Source of the DNA: CALAMC01 sp964459465
Lineage (GTDB): Bacteria; Zixibacteria; MSB-5A5; GN15; PGXB01
Direction: 5' to 3'
DNA length: 64,000 nt
NCBI GenBank assembly: GCA_964459465.1
Contig: CAYWLR010000015.1
Location: 1 to 64,000 of the forward strand
This document shows positions 51,005-59,495 of this stretch, piece by piece; within the stretch, counting starts at the first letter, position 1; each line of letters begins with the position of its first letter. A program made the translations under genes and the position numbers. The notes beneath the pieces are model-generated. The model did no database searches, was not told where the DNA came from, and was given only the letters and a program-made list of their open reading frames with translations.

Positions 51005-52504
51005 CTAAAACCGGTAAGTAAAGCCTAAAACGGTTTGGAATGTATTGGCTTCATACAAGCCCGGGAAGTTGTCGATTAAATCATCGCCGTTGACTTCATC
51101 CAGTTCTCCGACCGTGAGATCCGGGTGATGAGTATACGTCCCGGCGATTTCGACACGCCAGACTTCAATATCGAATGACAAACCGGCGCTGAACGTAATC
51201 TTGTTACCCAGGTCGACGAAGTGAGGTGTCAGCGTCATTTCAGAAATCGGCGACTGATCATAGGCGAAACCGACACGCGCCTGAGTATAACCGTTAACCT
51301 GATAATTGGCTCCGGCCATGAATTTCATGGCGTCATCCCATTTCACCGGATAAGAAATATCACGGCGCATCAAAGAATCATTCAAATAGGTGAAACTGGC
51401 ATATCGGAAATCGTCGTAAACTCCGGAATAATTCGAGCTCTTGAATTCAAAACCCTTGAACTGGGACCAGAGCACGTATTCGAAATCCGCCGCCAGAAGA
51501 AGCTTTTCATTGAACTGGTAAGATATCCCGCCGCCGAACACGGCCGGGACATCAACGTCGGCCTCGAAATCATACATATTGGTGAAATTCTCGCCCGCGA
51601 AGAAATGGTATTGCTCCGTGACTTCCGTCCAGAGCGTATTATTGGACAAAAGCGAGGCATTGTCACCCATGAAAAAGACCGAGGTCCCGCTGCCATCAAC
51701 CGTGATAGTGCTTTTGCCGCTGTAGGTCAGGCCGACCTTGGTCTTTTCATTTATGGCATACATCAGTCCCAGTCGATAGCAGAAACCATAACCGTTCCCG
51801 TCATTTTCATACCATTGCGGCACCCTTTCATAGGGGCGCTCCACGTAGGACCCGAACTCGGGATTATCCAGAAGCGGGTTGCGCCGCAGGACGAGATTGG
51901 AAAATTTCAAATCGACCCTTCGCAAACCTATTCCCAGTCCGACCGAAAGTCTATCGTCCTCCAAAAAGGTTCGGGCCGCGGTTAGTTGCGCATCGACGAC
52001 GTCGAAGTTGTTGTAAAACTGTCTTGGTCCGATATCCCGCATGCCGTACATCTCGATATCTTGGAAACCGAATACGGTCGTCCAGTCGAGGTTCTGGTCG
52101 AATGATTGAATTATCGAGAAACCGAAAACCATTTCGTCGTTCGCGACCGGCAGTCGGATCAATGCGGCCACTTGAGGAACGTTATGAATGGCATGGCTAT
52201 TGGGCAGACGGATATCGTTATAATATCCCGAAGCGATCTGGCCGCCCCATTTGAATTCGGGCGTCACATAATAACGATTATGAAATAGCGCGAGATTGCC
52301 CGACAGCATGTTATCCTGAATCCAGCCATAGCCCGCCGGATTATAATAAGCCGCCGACCAGTCGTCCGCCACGGCCCGAAAAGCACCGCCCATACCCTGG
52401 GCTTTAACACCGATTCCATCAAATGTAAAGCCGCCGCTATGGGCGCTCGACAAGGCCAACAACAGAATTAAAAATGATGCGGCCGCGTACCTCTTATGAC
52501 CCAT
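51005..52504 (-). CDS. OmpP1/FadL/TodX family outer membrane protein
   Basis: The signal peptide ends near AHS, followed by GGFTFDGIGVKAQGMGGAFR (the GxGxxxxGMGGA start of the FadL family) and AADDWSAAYYNPAG-type ADDWSAAYYNPAGYG. The remainder is a beta-barrel with alternating residues and a C-terminal aromatic strand (FQTVLGFTYRF). The family transports hydrophobic compounds. I chose the ATG at 52502-52504 because GGAG lies 6 bases before it. The protein is 499 residues. It is the first gene of the operon with the esterase-like lipoprotein. Confidence 0.93.
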   Translation of the reverse strand: MGHKRYAAASFLILLLALSSAHSGGFTFDGIGVKAQGMGGAFRAVADDWSAAYYNPAGYGWIQDNMLSGNLALFHNRYYVTPEFKWGGQIASGYYNDIRLPNSHAIHNVPQVAALIRLPVANDEMVFGFSIIQSFDQNLDWTTVFGFQDIEMYGMRDIGPRQFYNNFDVVDAQLTAARTFLEDDRLSVGLGIGLRRVDLKFSNLVLRRNPLLDNPEFGSYVERPYERVPQWYENDGNGYGFCYRLGLMYAINEKTKVGLTYSGKSTITVDGSGTSVFFMGDNASLLSNNTLWTEVTEQYHFFAGENFTNMYDFEADVDVPAVFGGGISYQFNEKLLLAADFEYVLWSQFKGFEFKSSNYSGVYDDFRYASFTYLNDSLMRRDISYPVKWDDAMKFMAGANYQVNGYTQARVGFAYDQSPISEMTLTPHFVDLGNKITFSAGLSFDIEVWRVEIAGTYTHHPDLTVGELDEVNGDDLIDNFPGLYEANTFQTVLGFTYRF

Positions 52505-52637
52505 TCTCTTCTCCATTTATTCTTAAGACTAAAAATTTACCCTTTTATCCCTCGCCCAATCATGTCGAGATACGGGCGAATTAACCCTTCGTCTCAATCC
52601 CGCAAACCCATGCAAAGGTTTGTCATATAAAGCTGAA

Positions 52638-52666
52638 AAACTACAACAAGGTCGCCCATTTGTCAA
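52638..52666 (-). promoter_or_regulatory. Sigma70 promoter of the OmpP1 gene
   Basis: On the minus strand TTGACA (52661-52666) and TAGTTT (52638-52643) lie 17 bases apart. Immediately upstream is a small perfect palindrome, GGCGA/TCGCC (52674-52687), which could bind a regulator. Confidence 0.55.
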
Positions 52667-52771
52667 GTCCTGTGGCGAAAAATCGCCAATTATACGTGGA
52701 AACATCGATTCCCCTGTCCACCGATGTTTAGGACGAATGAAATATTTATTTTGGTCAATGAAATCGGCGAT

Positions 52772-54301
52772 TTATCGAAAAGCCTGCCGAATGGCCGCAT
52801 TGTATCCAACGCGAGCCGGATAAAATCCGGCTTCGGCCGATTTTCTGGCGTGAAAATCGGCCAGGGCACCCGTTGTCACCAACGACAAATAATAATGAAC
52901 CACTCCGTTATTTTCCAACAAAGCCAGACATTTATAAAAATTGTCCCGCGATGATTCATAATTCTTCAAAAGATAATCCTGAAAACCTTTGACGGCGTAT
53001 GGCAATGCCCGACCAAATTGCCCGACACGGCATGCCTCGGAGATTATTCCCGGATCGTTCAAATTCTGGAACTCAAAATACATATGCGGAAAATCGACCA
53101 GAGTATAGTCTCCACGCTCAAGACCCTCGGCGATAAACGCCAGATAATCGGCGATCGGACCGGGTCGTCCACCATGCAAGCCAACTTCCGATACAATTCG
53201 ACGATTCAAAGGGTCAAAGTGCCCCGATGAAACCCAGCTCGAATAGCCACACATGATCGAATTATCATCGGCGACATCGACCGCGCCGCATAAATGGCTG
53301 ATTTCATGAACCAAAAGTTGTCCGATTTGCATCGCTCGGAAAGAATCATAATCCTCACCCGGCATTTCCAGAGCCGTGACGACGGCCAGACGATAACCGA
53401 CATCGGCCAGCCCGACCTGAATCCGGTCGCGGCTGACAAACACCTTGTCCGGATCGGTTATGCGATAAATAATTACCCGCATCGGCCCGTTTTTCGACGA
53501 TAAAATATTTCGGCCCTCCCGGAAAACATCTTCAAGCCTATCCAATGGCCCCGGCGCTAATCCGATTTTGCTTTTGTTGAGGATTTTAAGCCCTAAGCCG
53601 AAGTCCCGATGGAAAATCCGCGAGGCATAATCAAAGGCCAGCTCCAGATCGGAATCGAATTCTTCGGCGTAAATTTCGACCTCAAGCGCCTTGGCGACCG
53701 GTTCATGCCGATAATGACGCGAGGGCAACTCGGACATCATTTGCTCAATCTGGCGCATGAAAACAAAATTAGGCAACTCCCTCGGCTGCCGCTCGATATT
53801 GACACCATCGAAATATAACCACCTCTTGAGACCGGACATAGTGACCGGCTTTCCGGAATAAATCACACCGCCACCGCATAAATCTCGAATTGTCAGCCGC
53901 AAATGGGAGGATATTTCGAAATCCGGAAACGGCCATTGAAGACAATCGTCCAAAAGGGGGGCATCGAAGCGGCGGCAGGTGATTTTGCCACCTATTTCGG
54001 CGCTATATTTGAATCCCGCGTTATTCAAAGCCCGGTCCCTTTCCGGCAAAGTCGACAGGGTATCGGAATTAACAATCTCCGCCTCCCAACCCTTTTTCCA
54101 AAAATAGTATTCGAGGTGAGATATCAGACATTGCCGCAAACCAGAGACCAAAAAGCGGTCATTATCACCGGTTATTGACAGATTAAGTGTCACGGCCATT
54201 CGTTCGGGCGCCAGATCTGCCGAAGGCGCCGCAAAAGCGGTCGCTGTTAAATTTACGGCCGTCAAGACGACCGCAAAACAGGTAAATTTAAAGCCAAACA
54301 T
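52772..54301 (-). CDS. Secreted metzincin-like protein with unusual third ligand
   Basis: A signal peptide (about 1-24) precedes an N-terminal domain with a CsgG-like start (ERMAVTLNLSITGDNDRF). The central LLVHEISHLCGAVDVADD has HExxHxxGxxD, and NSIMCG follows as a possible Met-turn. This resembles metzincin metalloproteases whose third ligand is Asp, as in snapalysin, rather than His. The C-terminal part is helical, TPR-like (SSRDNFYKCLALLENNGVVH). At 509 residues it is longer than snapalysin. Whether it is proteolytic is uncertain. It is transcribed alone, 268 bases from the porin operon. Confidence 0.7.
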   Translation of the reverse strand: MFGFKFTCFAVVLTAVNLTATAFAAPSADLAPERMAVTLNLSITGDNDRFLVSGLRQCLISHLEYYFWKKGWEAEIVNSDTLSTLPERDRALNNAGFKYSAEIGGKITCRRFDAPLLDDCLQWPFPDFEISSHLRLTIRDLCGGGVIYSGKPVTMSGLKRWLYFDGVNIERQPRELPNFVFMRQIEQMMSELPSRHYRHEPVAKALEVEIYAEEFDSDLELAFDYASRIFHRDFGLGLKILNKSKIGLAPGPLDRLEDVFREGRNILSSKNGPMRVIIYRITDPDKVFVSRDRIQVGLADVGYRLAVVTALEMPGEDYDSFRAMQIGQLLVHEISHLCGAVDVADDNSIMCGYSSWVSSGHFDPLNRRIVSEVGLHGGRPGPIADYLAFIAEGLERGDYTLVDFPHMYFEFQNLNDPGIISEACRVGQFGRALPYAVKGFQDYLLKNYESSRDNFYKCLALLENNGVVHYYLSLVTTGALADFHARKSAEAGFYPARVGYNAAIRQAFR

Positions 54302-54333
54302 GTTCTTTATACGGCATAATTGGGCAAAAGTGC

Positions 54334-54362
54334 TTGAAAATCAAGAGCCGACCGGCTATAAT
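54334..54362 (+). promoter_or_regulatory. Strong sigma70 promoter giving a nearly leaderless mRNA
   Basis: TTGAAA (54334-54339) and a perfect TATAAT (54357-54362) are 17 bases apart. Transcription should begin about 54369-54371, at the ATG of the TPR lipoprotein. No ribosome site is present. Confidence 0.65.
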
Positions 54363-54370
54363 TGAACGTA

Positions 54371-55222
54371 ATGTTGAGGAATATCACATTTATAATACTT
54401 ATGTTGTCAGCCCTGCTGTCATTGGGCTGTGGCAAAAACAAAGATATTGTAGCCTTAAAACAGGAAGGCCAGGCCGCCCTGGCCCAGGGTAAAAGCGAGC
54501 TGGCCATCAATATTTTCCGGCAAGCATACAAAGAAATGCCCTCGGACCGCGATGTTATCGTCGGGCTGGCTTCCGCTTATAAGAAGGCCCTGATTACGGA
54601 TTCGGCCTATTCCTATTATAAAAGGGCCAAATTGCTTTATAATAATGATCGCGAGGTCAACCGGGAATTACTACGAATGGCCCCGGCTTACAAGGATTAT
54701 GACATTGCCTTTAAAGCCATCGCCGCCCTGATCAACACCGGTGACAACGAAAAGTTGTACTGGCCGCAGCTGGCCGAGCTGTACTACATGGACAAGCAAT
54801 ACTATAAGGCGGCTTCTTATTATAAATTGCTGATCGAAGACGATTCAAGTAATGCCTATTACTATCTGTCATTGGCGGGCGTCCTCTCCCTGGGACAAAC
54901 ACCGGCCGAATCCAATAAGGTATTGTTTGCCGCGGTCGAGAAATTCGGACCGCGACCGGAATTTTATACCAATATCGCGGTGAATTACACCAATATGGCC
55001 ATGTTCAAAGAAGCGGAAAAGTATTTTCGCCTGAGTCTGGAATTGAGTAGCGATAATGTTCCCACCTGGGTAAACCTGGCCAACGTGCTGACGACTATGG
55101 ATGATCGCAAAAAAAAGCTGGAAGCGCTGGAAATTTATAAAACATACAAGGACCAGACTCCGGCCTTTTACAAACTGGATTCGATTATTACAGCGCTCCA
55201 GAGCGAACTGGGTGTGGAATAG
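54371..55222 (+). CDS. TPR-repeat lipoprotein
   Basis: The signal ends in LLSLGC, so Cys is lipidated. The 260-residue mature part has seven or so TPR-like hairpins, for example GQAALAQGKSELAINIFRQA, GLASAYKKALITDSAYSYYK and FYTNIAVNYTNMAMFKEAEK. It is probably an outer membrane or periplasmic scaffold. The ATG at 54371 stands right at the predicted transcription start. A TTG at 54362 is an unlikely alternative. Its position just upstream of a polysaccharide cluster suggests a role in export or assembly, but this is inference. Confidence 0.85.
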   Translation: MLRNITFIILMLSALLSLGCGKNKDIVALKQEGQAALAQGKSELAINIFRQAYKEMPSDRDVIVGLASAYKKALITDSAYSYYKRAKLLYNNDREVNRELLRMAPAYKDYDIAFKAIAALINTGDNEKLYWPQLAELYYMDKQYYKAASYYKLLIEDDSSNAYYYLSLAGVLSLGQTPAESNKVLFAAVEKFGPRPEFYTNIAVNYTNMAMFKEAEKYFRLSLELSSDNVPTWVNLANVLTTMDDRKKKLEALEIYKTYKDQTPAFYKLDSIITALQSELGVE

Positions 55223-55257
55223 CCTTCAATGATTTGTCGAATCCGCGCGACATTTAT

Positions 55258-56259
55258 ATGATGAACAACGGATTAACCGATAGAAAAGTCCTGGTGACGG
55301 GCGCCGATGGGTTTATCGGCTCGCATCTGACCGAGTTTCTATATTCATCGGGGGCCGCAGTCAAAGCACTGTCATATTATAACTCTTTCAACTTCCGGGG
55401 CTGGCTTGAGGATATCGAGATTAAAGACAGAATAGAAATCGTCGCCGGGGATATCCGCGATGCCGCCTTTTGTCGGGCACTTTTAAAAGACATTGATATC
55501 GTCTTCCATCTGGCGGCCCTTATCGCTGTCCCCTATTCCTACACCGCCCCAACCAGTTACATTGACACCAATGTTAAAGGAACTCTGAATCTATGTCAGG
55601 CGGCGCTGGATAACGGTGTTAAAAGATTCATTCATTTATCGACAAGCGAGGTCTATGGCACAGCCATCCACGTTCCCATCGATGAGAATCATCCTCTCCA
55701 GCCGCAATCACCGTACAGCGCCTCCAAAATCGGCGGCGATGCCGTCGCCAAAAGTTTTTATCATGCCTTTAACCTGCCCGTTGTCATCGCCCGACCGTTT
55801 AATACCTACGGTCCCCGGCAGTCGGCCCGGGCCATTATTCCGACCATTATCACGCAACTGACCGCGGGACAAAAACAGGTCAGACTGGGCAATCTCGCCC
55901 CCGCCCGCGATTTTACTTTTGTTGCCGACGTATGCCGGGGTCTGGCGGCGTTAGCCGGATGCGAACGCGCGGTCGGGGAAACGGTCAACATCGGCTCCGG
56001 CGCGGAGATTTCCATCGGCAAACTGTTTGAAAAAATAAAGAGCATCATGCGCAGTTCCGCCGAGAGCATGACCGATATAGCAAGAATCCGTCCGGAAAAA
56101 TCGGAGGTCTATCGACTGCTGTGCGACAGCTCCAAAATGAAAAAACTGACCGGTTTTGCCCCTGAAATTGATATCGACCGGGGCCTGTCGCTGACCGTGG
56201 AATGGTTTTCCAAAAAGGAAAACCTCGCCCGTTATAAAGGGGACATTTATAATGTCTAA
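55258..56259 (+). CDS. NAD-dependent nucleotide-sugar 4,6-dehydratase (LegB-like)
   Basis: The extended SDR has KVLVTGADGFIGSHLTEFL, then ALSYYNSFNFRGWLED, a segment characteristic of LegB-type UDP-GlcNAc-related 4,6-dehydratases. STSEVYGTA, SPYSASKIGGD (the YxxxK active site) and ARPFNTYGPRQS follow. It should convert an NDP-hexose to the 4-keto-6-deoxy form. The next genes are a nucleotidyltransferase (8-base overlap) and a DegT aminotransferase, the usual partners for a 4-amino-4,6-dideoxysugar. The start could be 55258 or 55261. The legionaminic synthase NeuB is not present here. Confidence 0.9.
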   Translation: MMNNGLTDRKVLVTGADGFIGSHLTEFLYSSGAAVKALSYYNSFNFRGWLEDIEIKDRIEIVAGDIRDAAFCRALLKDIDIVFHLAALIAVPYSYTAPTSYIDTNVKGTLNLCQAALDNGVKRFIHLSTSEVYGTAIHVPIDENHPLQPQSPYSASKIGGDAVAKSFYHAFNLPVVIARPFNTYGPRQSARAIIPTIITQLTAGQKQVRLGNLAPARDFTFVADVCRGLAALAGCERAVGETVNIGSGAEISIGKLFEKIKSIMRSSAESMTDIARIRPEKSEVYRLLCDSSKMKKLTGFAPEIDIDRGLSLTVEWFSKKENLARYKGDIYNV

Positions 56260-56968
56260 ACGGGCGGTAATTCTGGCAGGAGGCGCCGGCAGCCGCCTGC
56301 GGCCTTATACCGTAACCCTGCCCAAACCGCTCATGCCGGTCGGGGACCTGCCCATCCTGGAAATTGTCATCCGACAACTATCATCTTTCGCATTCGAACG
56401 AATAACTATGGCGGTGGGACATCAGGCCGGGATCATCCGGGCTTTTTGCAACGACGGCCAGAAATGGAACGTCAAAATCGATTATTCCGAAGAGAAAAGC
56501 CCGCTGGGGACGATGGGCCCGCTTAAACTTATCTCCGACCTGCCGGACAATTTCCTGATTATGAACGGTGATGTTTTGACCGACCTCGACTTCGATAAAT
56601 TTTTTAAACTTCATGTTGATTCGAAAAATCTGTTTACCATCGCTTCATATAAAAGACGCCAGATTACCGATTTCGGAGTCCTTCAGATTTCAGGCGACGG
56701 TTTATTAACTGGTTTTGCCGAAAAGCCGGCCGTTGAACACATCGTCAGCATGGGCATCTATATGGCTTCGAAAGAAATTTTGAATTATATCCCGGAAAAT
56801 CAACCCTTCGGTTTCGATCAGCTGGTTTTAACGCTCATCGAAGAACGTCGCCCCCCCGGCATCACGGCACATCATGGCCAATGGCTCGACATCGGGCGCT
56901 TCGAAGATTATCAGGCCGCCATTGAGGAATTCGACCGCAACCGACATCGCTATCTGAAAGGCCGGTGA
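56252..56968 (+). CDS. Nucleotidyltransferase for NDP-sugar synthesis
   Basis: The 238-residue protein begins RAVILAGGAGSRLRPYTVTL with the GGxGxRLxP nucleotide loop and KPLMPV, and has LIMNGDVLTDLDF (metal-binding Asp) and FGVLQISGDGLLTGFAEKPA. It should join NTP and sugar-1-phosphate to give an NDP-sugar, probably the precursor for the dehydratase encoded next to it. It overlaps that gene by 8 bases and abuts the aminotransferase gene. The base (UTP, GTP, CTP or dTTP) is not assigned. Confidence 0.92.
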   Translation: MSKRAVILAGGAGSRLRPYTVTLPKPLMPVGDLPILEIVIRQLSSFAFERITMAVGHQAGIIRAFCNDGQKWNVKIDYSEEKSPLGTMGPLKLISDLPDNFLIMNGDVLTDLDFDKFFKLHVDSKNLFTIASYKRRQITDFGVLQISGDGLLTGFAEKPAVEHIVSMGIYMASKEILNYIPENQPFGFDQLVLTLIEERRPPGITAHHGQWLDIGRFEDYQAAIEEFDRNRHRYLKGR

Positions 56969-58093
56969 ATGGACTGGAAAATTACTCTGGCCGAACCCGA
57001 CCTCGACGAAAGTGATACCCAGGCCGTCGCCGATGTCGTACGAAGCGGCTGGCTGACCATGGGGCCCCGCGTGGCCGAATTCGAACGACTCTGGTGTGAT
57101 TTGACGAAAGCCTCTTACGCCCGTGCGGTTTCCAGTGGAACAGCGGCTCTTCATCTGGCTTTTCTGGCGCTGGGACTGGGCCCCGGCGATGAAGTCATCT
57201 GCCCGGCGCTATCCTATGTGGCCACTGCCAACGCCGCTCGCTATGTCGGCGCCAGAGTCATCTTCGCCGATGCCGTCTCGGCCCGTGACCTGACGGTTGA
57301 CCCCGATGATATAAAAATTAAAATTACGCCGAAAACCCGGGCAATTATAGTTATGCACTTCGGCGGCTTTATGTGCCACATGGACCGCATTATGGAATTG
57401 GCCCGCACCCGAAATATATTCGTCATTGAGGATGCCGCGCACGCGCCTTTGGCCGTCTGGAATGACAAAACCGGCAGGGCAAAAATGGCCGGAGCCATCG
57501 GTGACTGCGGGGCTTTCAGCTTCTATGGCAATAAAAACTTGACCACCGGCGAAGGCGGCATGGTAACCACCCATTCCGAAGAGCTCGCCGAACGAGTGAA
57601 GCTCCTTCGCTCGCACGGCATGACCAGCACCACCTATGACCGACATCACGGCCAAAAGTCATCTTATGATGTCGTCGCCACCGGTTATAATTATCGCATG
57701 GATGACATCCGGGCGGCGTTGGGAATAAACCAGCTGAAAAAACTCGTTATTAATACACAGAAAAGACGGCAGATTACGGCCTGGTACCGCGAAATGCTCG
57801 CCGGCAATGAAAACATAATTATCCCTTTCGTCGACCGGGACTTGAACCTTTCGGCCTGCCACCTGATGGTCATCATAGCCAAAAACGGCCCGGATATAAT
57901 CAGGCAAAGGTTGACCGACAACGGTATTCAGACCAGCCAGCATTATACCCTTATCCCGGATTTCAAGGATTTTGGCGGGGCGTCTTTTTCGCCGAGGGAC
58001 AAATTAATCGCTAATTCATTGACTTTGCCTCTCCACCCCAAAATGACCCGGGAACAGGTTATCTTCATAACAAATATAATTAACGAGATTTAA
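56969..58093 (+). CDS. DegT/DnrJ/EryC1 aminotransferase
   Basis: The 374-residue protein is a full DegT-type PLP enzyme: LTMGPRVAEFERLW, SSGTAALHLAFLALGLGPGD, IEDAAHAPLA, and the PLP lysine in SFYGNKNLTTGEGG. The family aminates keto-sugars at C3 or C4. With LegB-like dehydratase and nucleotidyltransferase it should produce an amino-dideoxysugar nucleotide. It starts directly after the nucleotidyltransferase stop (ATG 56969) with AAAGG upstream. Confidence 0.95.
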   Translation: MDWKITLAEPDLDESDTQAVADVVRSGWLTMGPRVAEFERLWCDLTKASYARAVSSGTAALHLAFLALGLGPGDEVICPALSYVATANAARYVGARVIFADAVSARDLTVDPDDIKIKITPKTRAIIVMHFGGFMCHMDRIMELARTRNIFVIEDAAHAPLAVWNDKTGRAKMAGAIGDCGAFSFYGNKNLTTGEGGMVTTHSEELAERVKLLRSHGMTSTTYDRHHGQKSSYDVVATGYNYRMDDIRAALGINQLKKLVINTQKRRQITAWYREMLAGNENIIIPFVDRDLNLSACHLMVIIAKNGPDIIRQRLTDNGIQTSQHYTLIPDFKDFGGASFSPRDKLIANSLTLPLHPKMTREQVIFITNIINEI

Positions 58094-58196
58094 CAGAAAG
58101 GGCGTGCCGGATGGCATTCAGGGATTTATATTGTCGCCGGCAGGAAAAGTTATAAATTACTGCCGATATCGATAGAAAGATTATTGAGGAATAAAT

Positions 58197-59147
58197 ATGT
58201 CGAAAAATTTTGCCCTGACCGGCGCTTCGGGATATGTCGCCCCGAGACATTTAAAAGCCATTCGCGATTCCGGTAATACGCTGGTGGCGGCGGTTGACCC
58301 CCACGATTCGGTGGGCATACTGGACAGCTACTTCCGCGAGGTGCGCTTCTTCACGGAATTCGAACGGTTCGACCGCCATGTCGAAAAACTCCGCCGCCAG
58401 AATAACGACCGGAGGGTACATTATGTCAGCATCTGTTCACCCAATTATTTGCATGACGCCCATTGCCGTTTCGCCCTGCGCGTCGGGGCCGATGCCATTT
58501 GCGAAAAACCACTGGTTTTAAACCCCTGGAATATCGACGCCTTAAGGGAACTCGAAGAGGAAAGCGGTCATCGCATTTTTACTATTTTACAGCTTCGCGT
58601 CCACCCGTCGATGATTGAACTCCGCCGCAAATTACGCGAGCAGCTAAGCAACACCCGTAAAGACGTGCGACTGACATATATCACGTCACGCGGACTCTGG
58701 TACCTGGTCTCCTGGAAAGGCCAGGTGGAACGTTCCGGAGGGCTGGCCACCAATATCGGCATTCACTTTTTCGATATTTTGATGTGGTTGTTCGGCGACG
58801 TTAAACACAGCGAAGTGCACTATGCCTCGCCCACTAAAACCGGCGGGTTTATCGAACTCAACAACGCCCGTGTCCAGTGGTACTTATCCATTGATGCCGA
58901 TGACCTTCCCCCGGACGTGAAAGAAAAAGGCCAGGCGACATATCGTTCGATAACCATGGACGGCGAAGAAATCGAATTTTCCGGCGGCTTCACCGATTTG
59001 CATACGGTCGTCTATAAGGAGACGCTGGCCGGAAACGGTTTCGGACTTGAAGACGCCCGACCGTCGATTGAGCTGGTCCACGGCATCCGCAACGCCGCCG
59101 CCACCGGAACCAAAGAACACTCGCACCCGCATATCAGCCGCCTGTAA
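58197..59147 (+). CDS. Gfo/Idh/MocA family oxidoreductase (WlbA/WbpB-like)
   Basis: The N-terminal Rossmann part reads FALTGASGYVAPRHLKAIRD, followed by VSICSPNYLHDAHC, and DAICEKPLVLNPWNID with the EKP catalytic motif. The C-terminal dimer domain has SGGLATNIGIHFFDILMWLF. The pattern, and LQLRVHPSMIELRR, match the WlbA/WbpB group that oxidises UDP-GlcNAc(A) at C3 in lipopolysaccharide sugar pathways. It is separated by 103 bases from the DegT gene, in the same orientation. Confidence 0.92.
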   Translation: MSKNFALTGASGYVAPRHLKAIRDSGNTLVAAVDPHDSVGILDSYFREVRFFTEFERFDRHVEKLRRQNNDRRVHYVSICSPNYLHDAHCRFALRVGADAICEKPLVLNPWNIDALRELEEESGHRIFTILQLRVHPSMIELRRKLREQLSNTRKDVRLTYITSRGLWYLVSWKGQVERSGGLATNIGIHFFDILMWLFGDVKHSEVHYASPTKTGGFIELNNARVQWYLSIDADDLPPDVKEKGQATYRSITMDGEEIEFSGGFTDLHTVVYKETLAGNGFGLEDARPSIELVHGIRNAAATGTKEHSHPHISRL

Positions 59148-59495
59148 CCGGCGGCTTTTGGTGTCTAATAATTGACTGATATGAAATCGATTCATTGGGG
59201 TCCGGTAAAACCAATATATTTTTGAATCAGCCGAAAATTACCAACCAATTAAGGAATAATTTTCCAGATTACCTTCATTTTATTTCTTCTTAATCCATTA
59301 TTCCATATTCATAAGTATACCTAAAATAACGCTAACGCATTGAAAAACAATGTCTTATGATTTCTATTTTCTTCTCATGATACTATATGGCATGATCTTT
59401 GATAAAAAAATTGTTTGATGATATGGATTATTTTATTTAATCGCCGGTATTTGGGAATGTTCGTTATGATTTCTTTTTTATGCGAGTAGGCCGAT
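59148..59495. other. AT-rich intergenic region before the flippase
   Basis: The 348 bases contain no open frame of note and are clearly more AT-rich than the flanking genes. Short repeats of TGAT/ATCA and T runs occur, but I see no defined promoter, terminator or known element. It marks the start of a block (flippase to formyltransferase) with lower GC. Confidence 0.5.
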
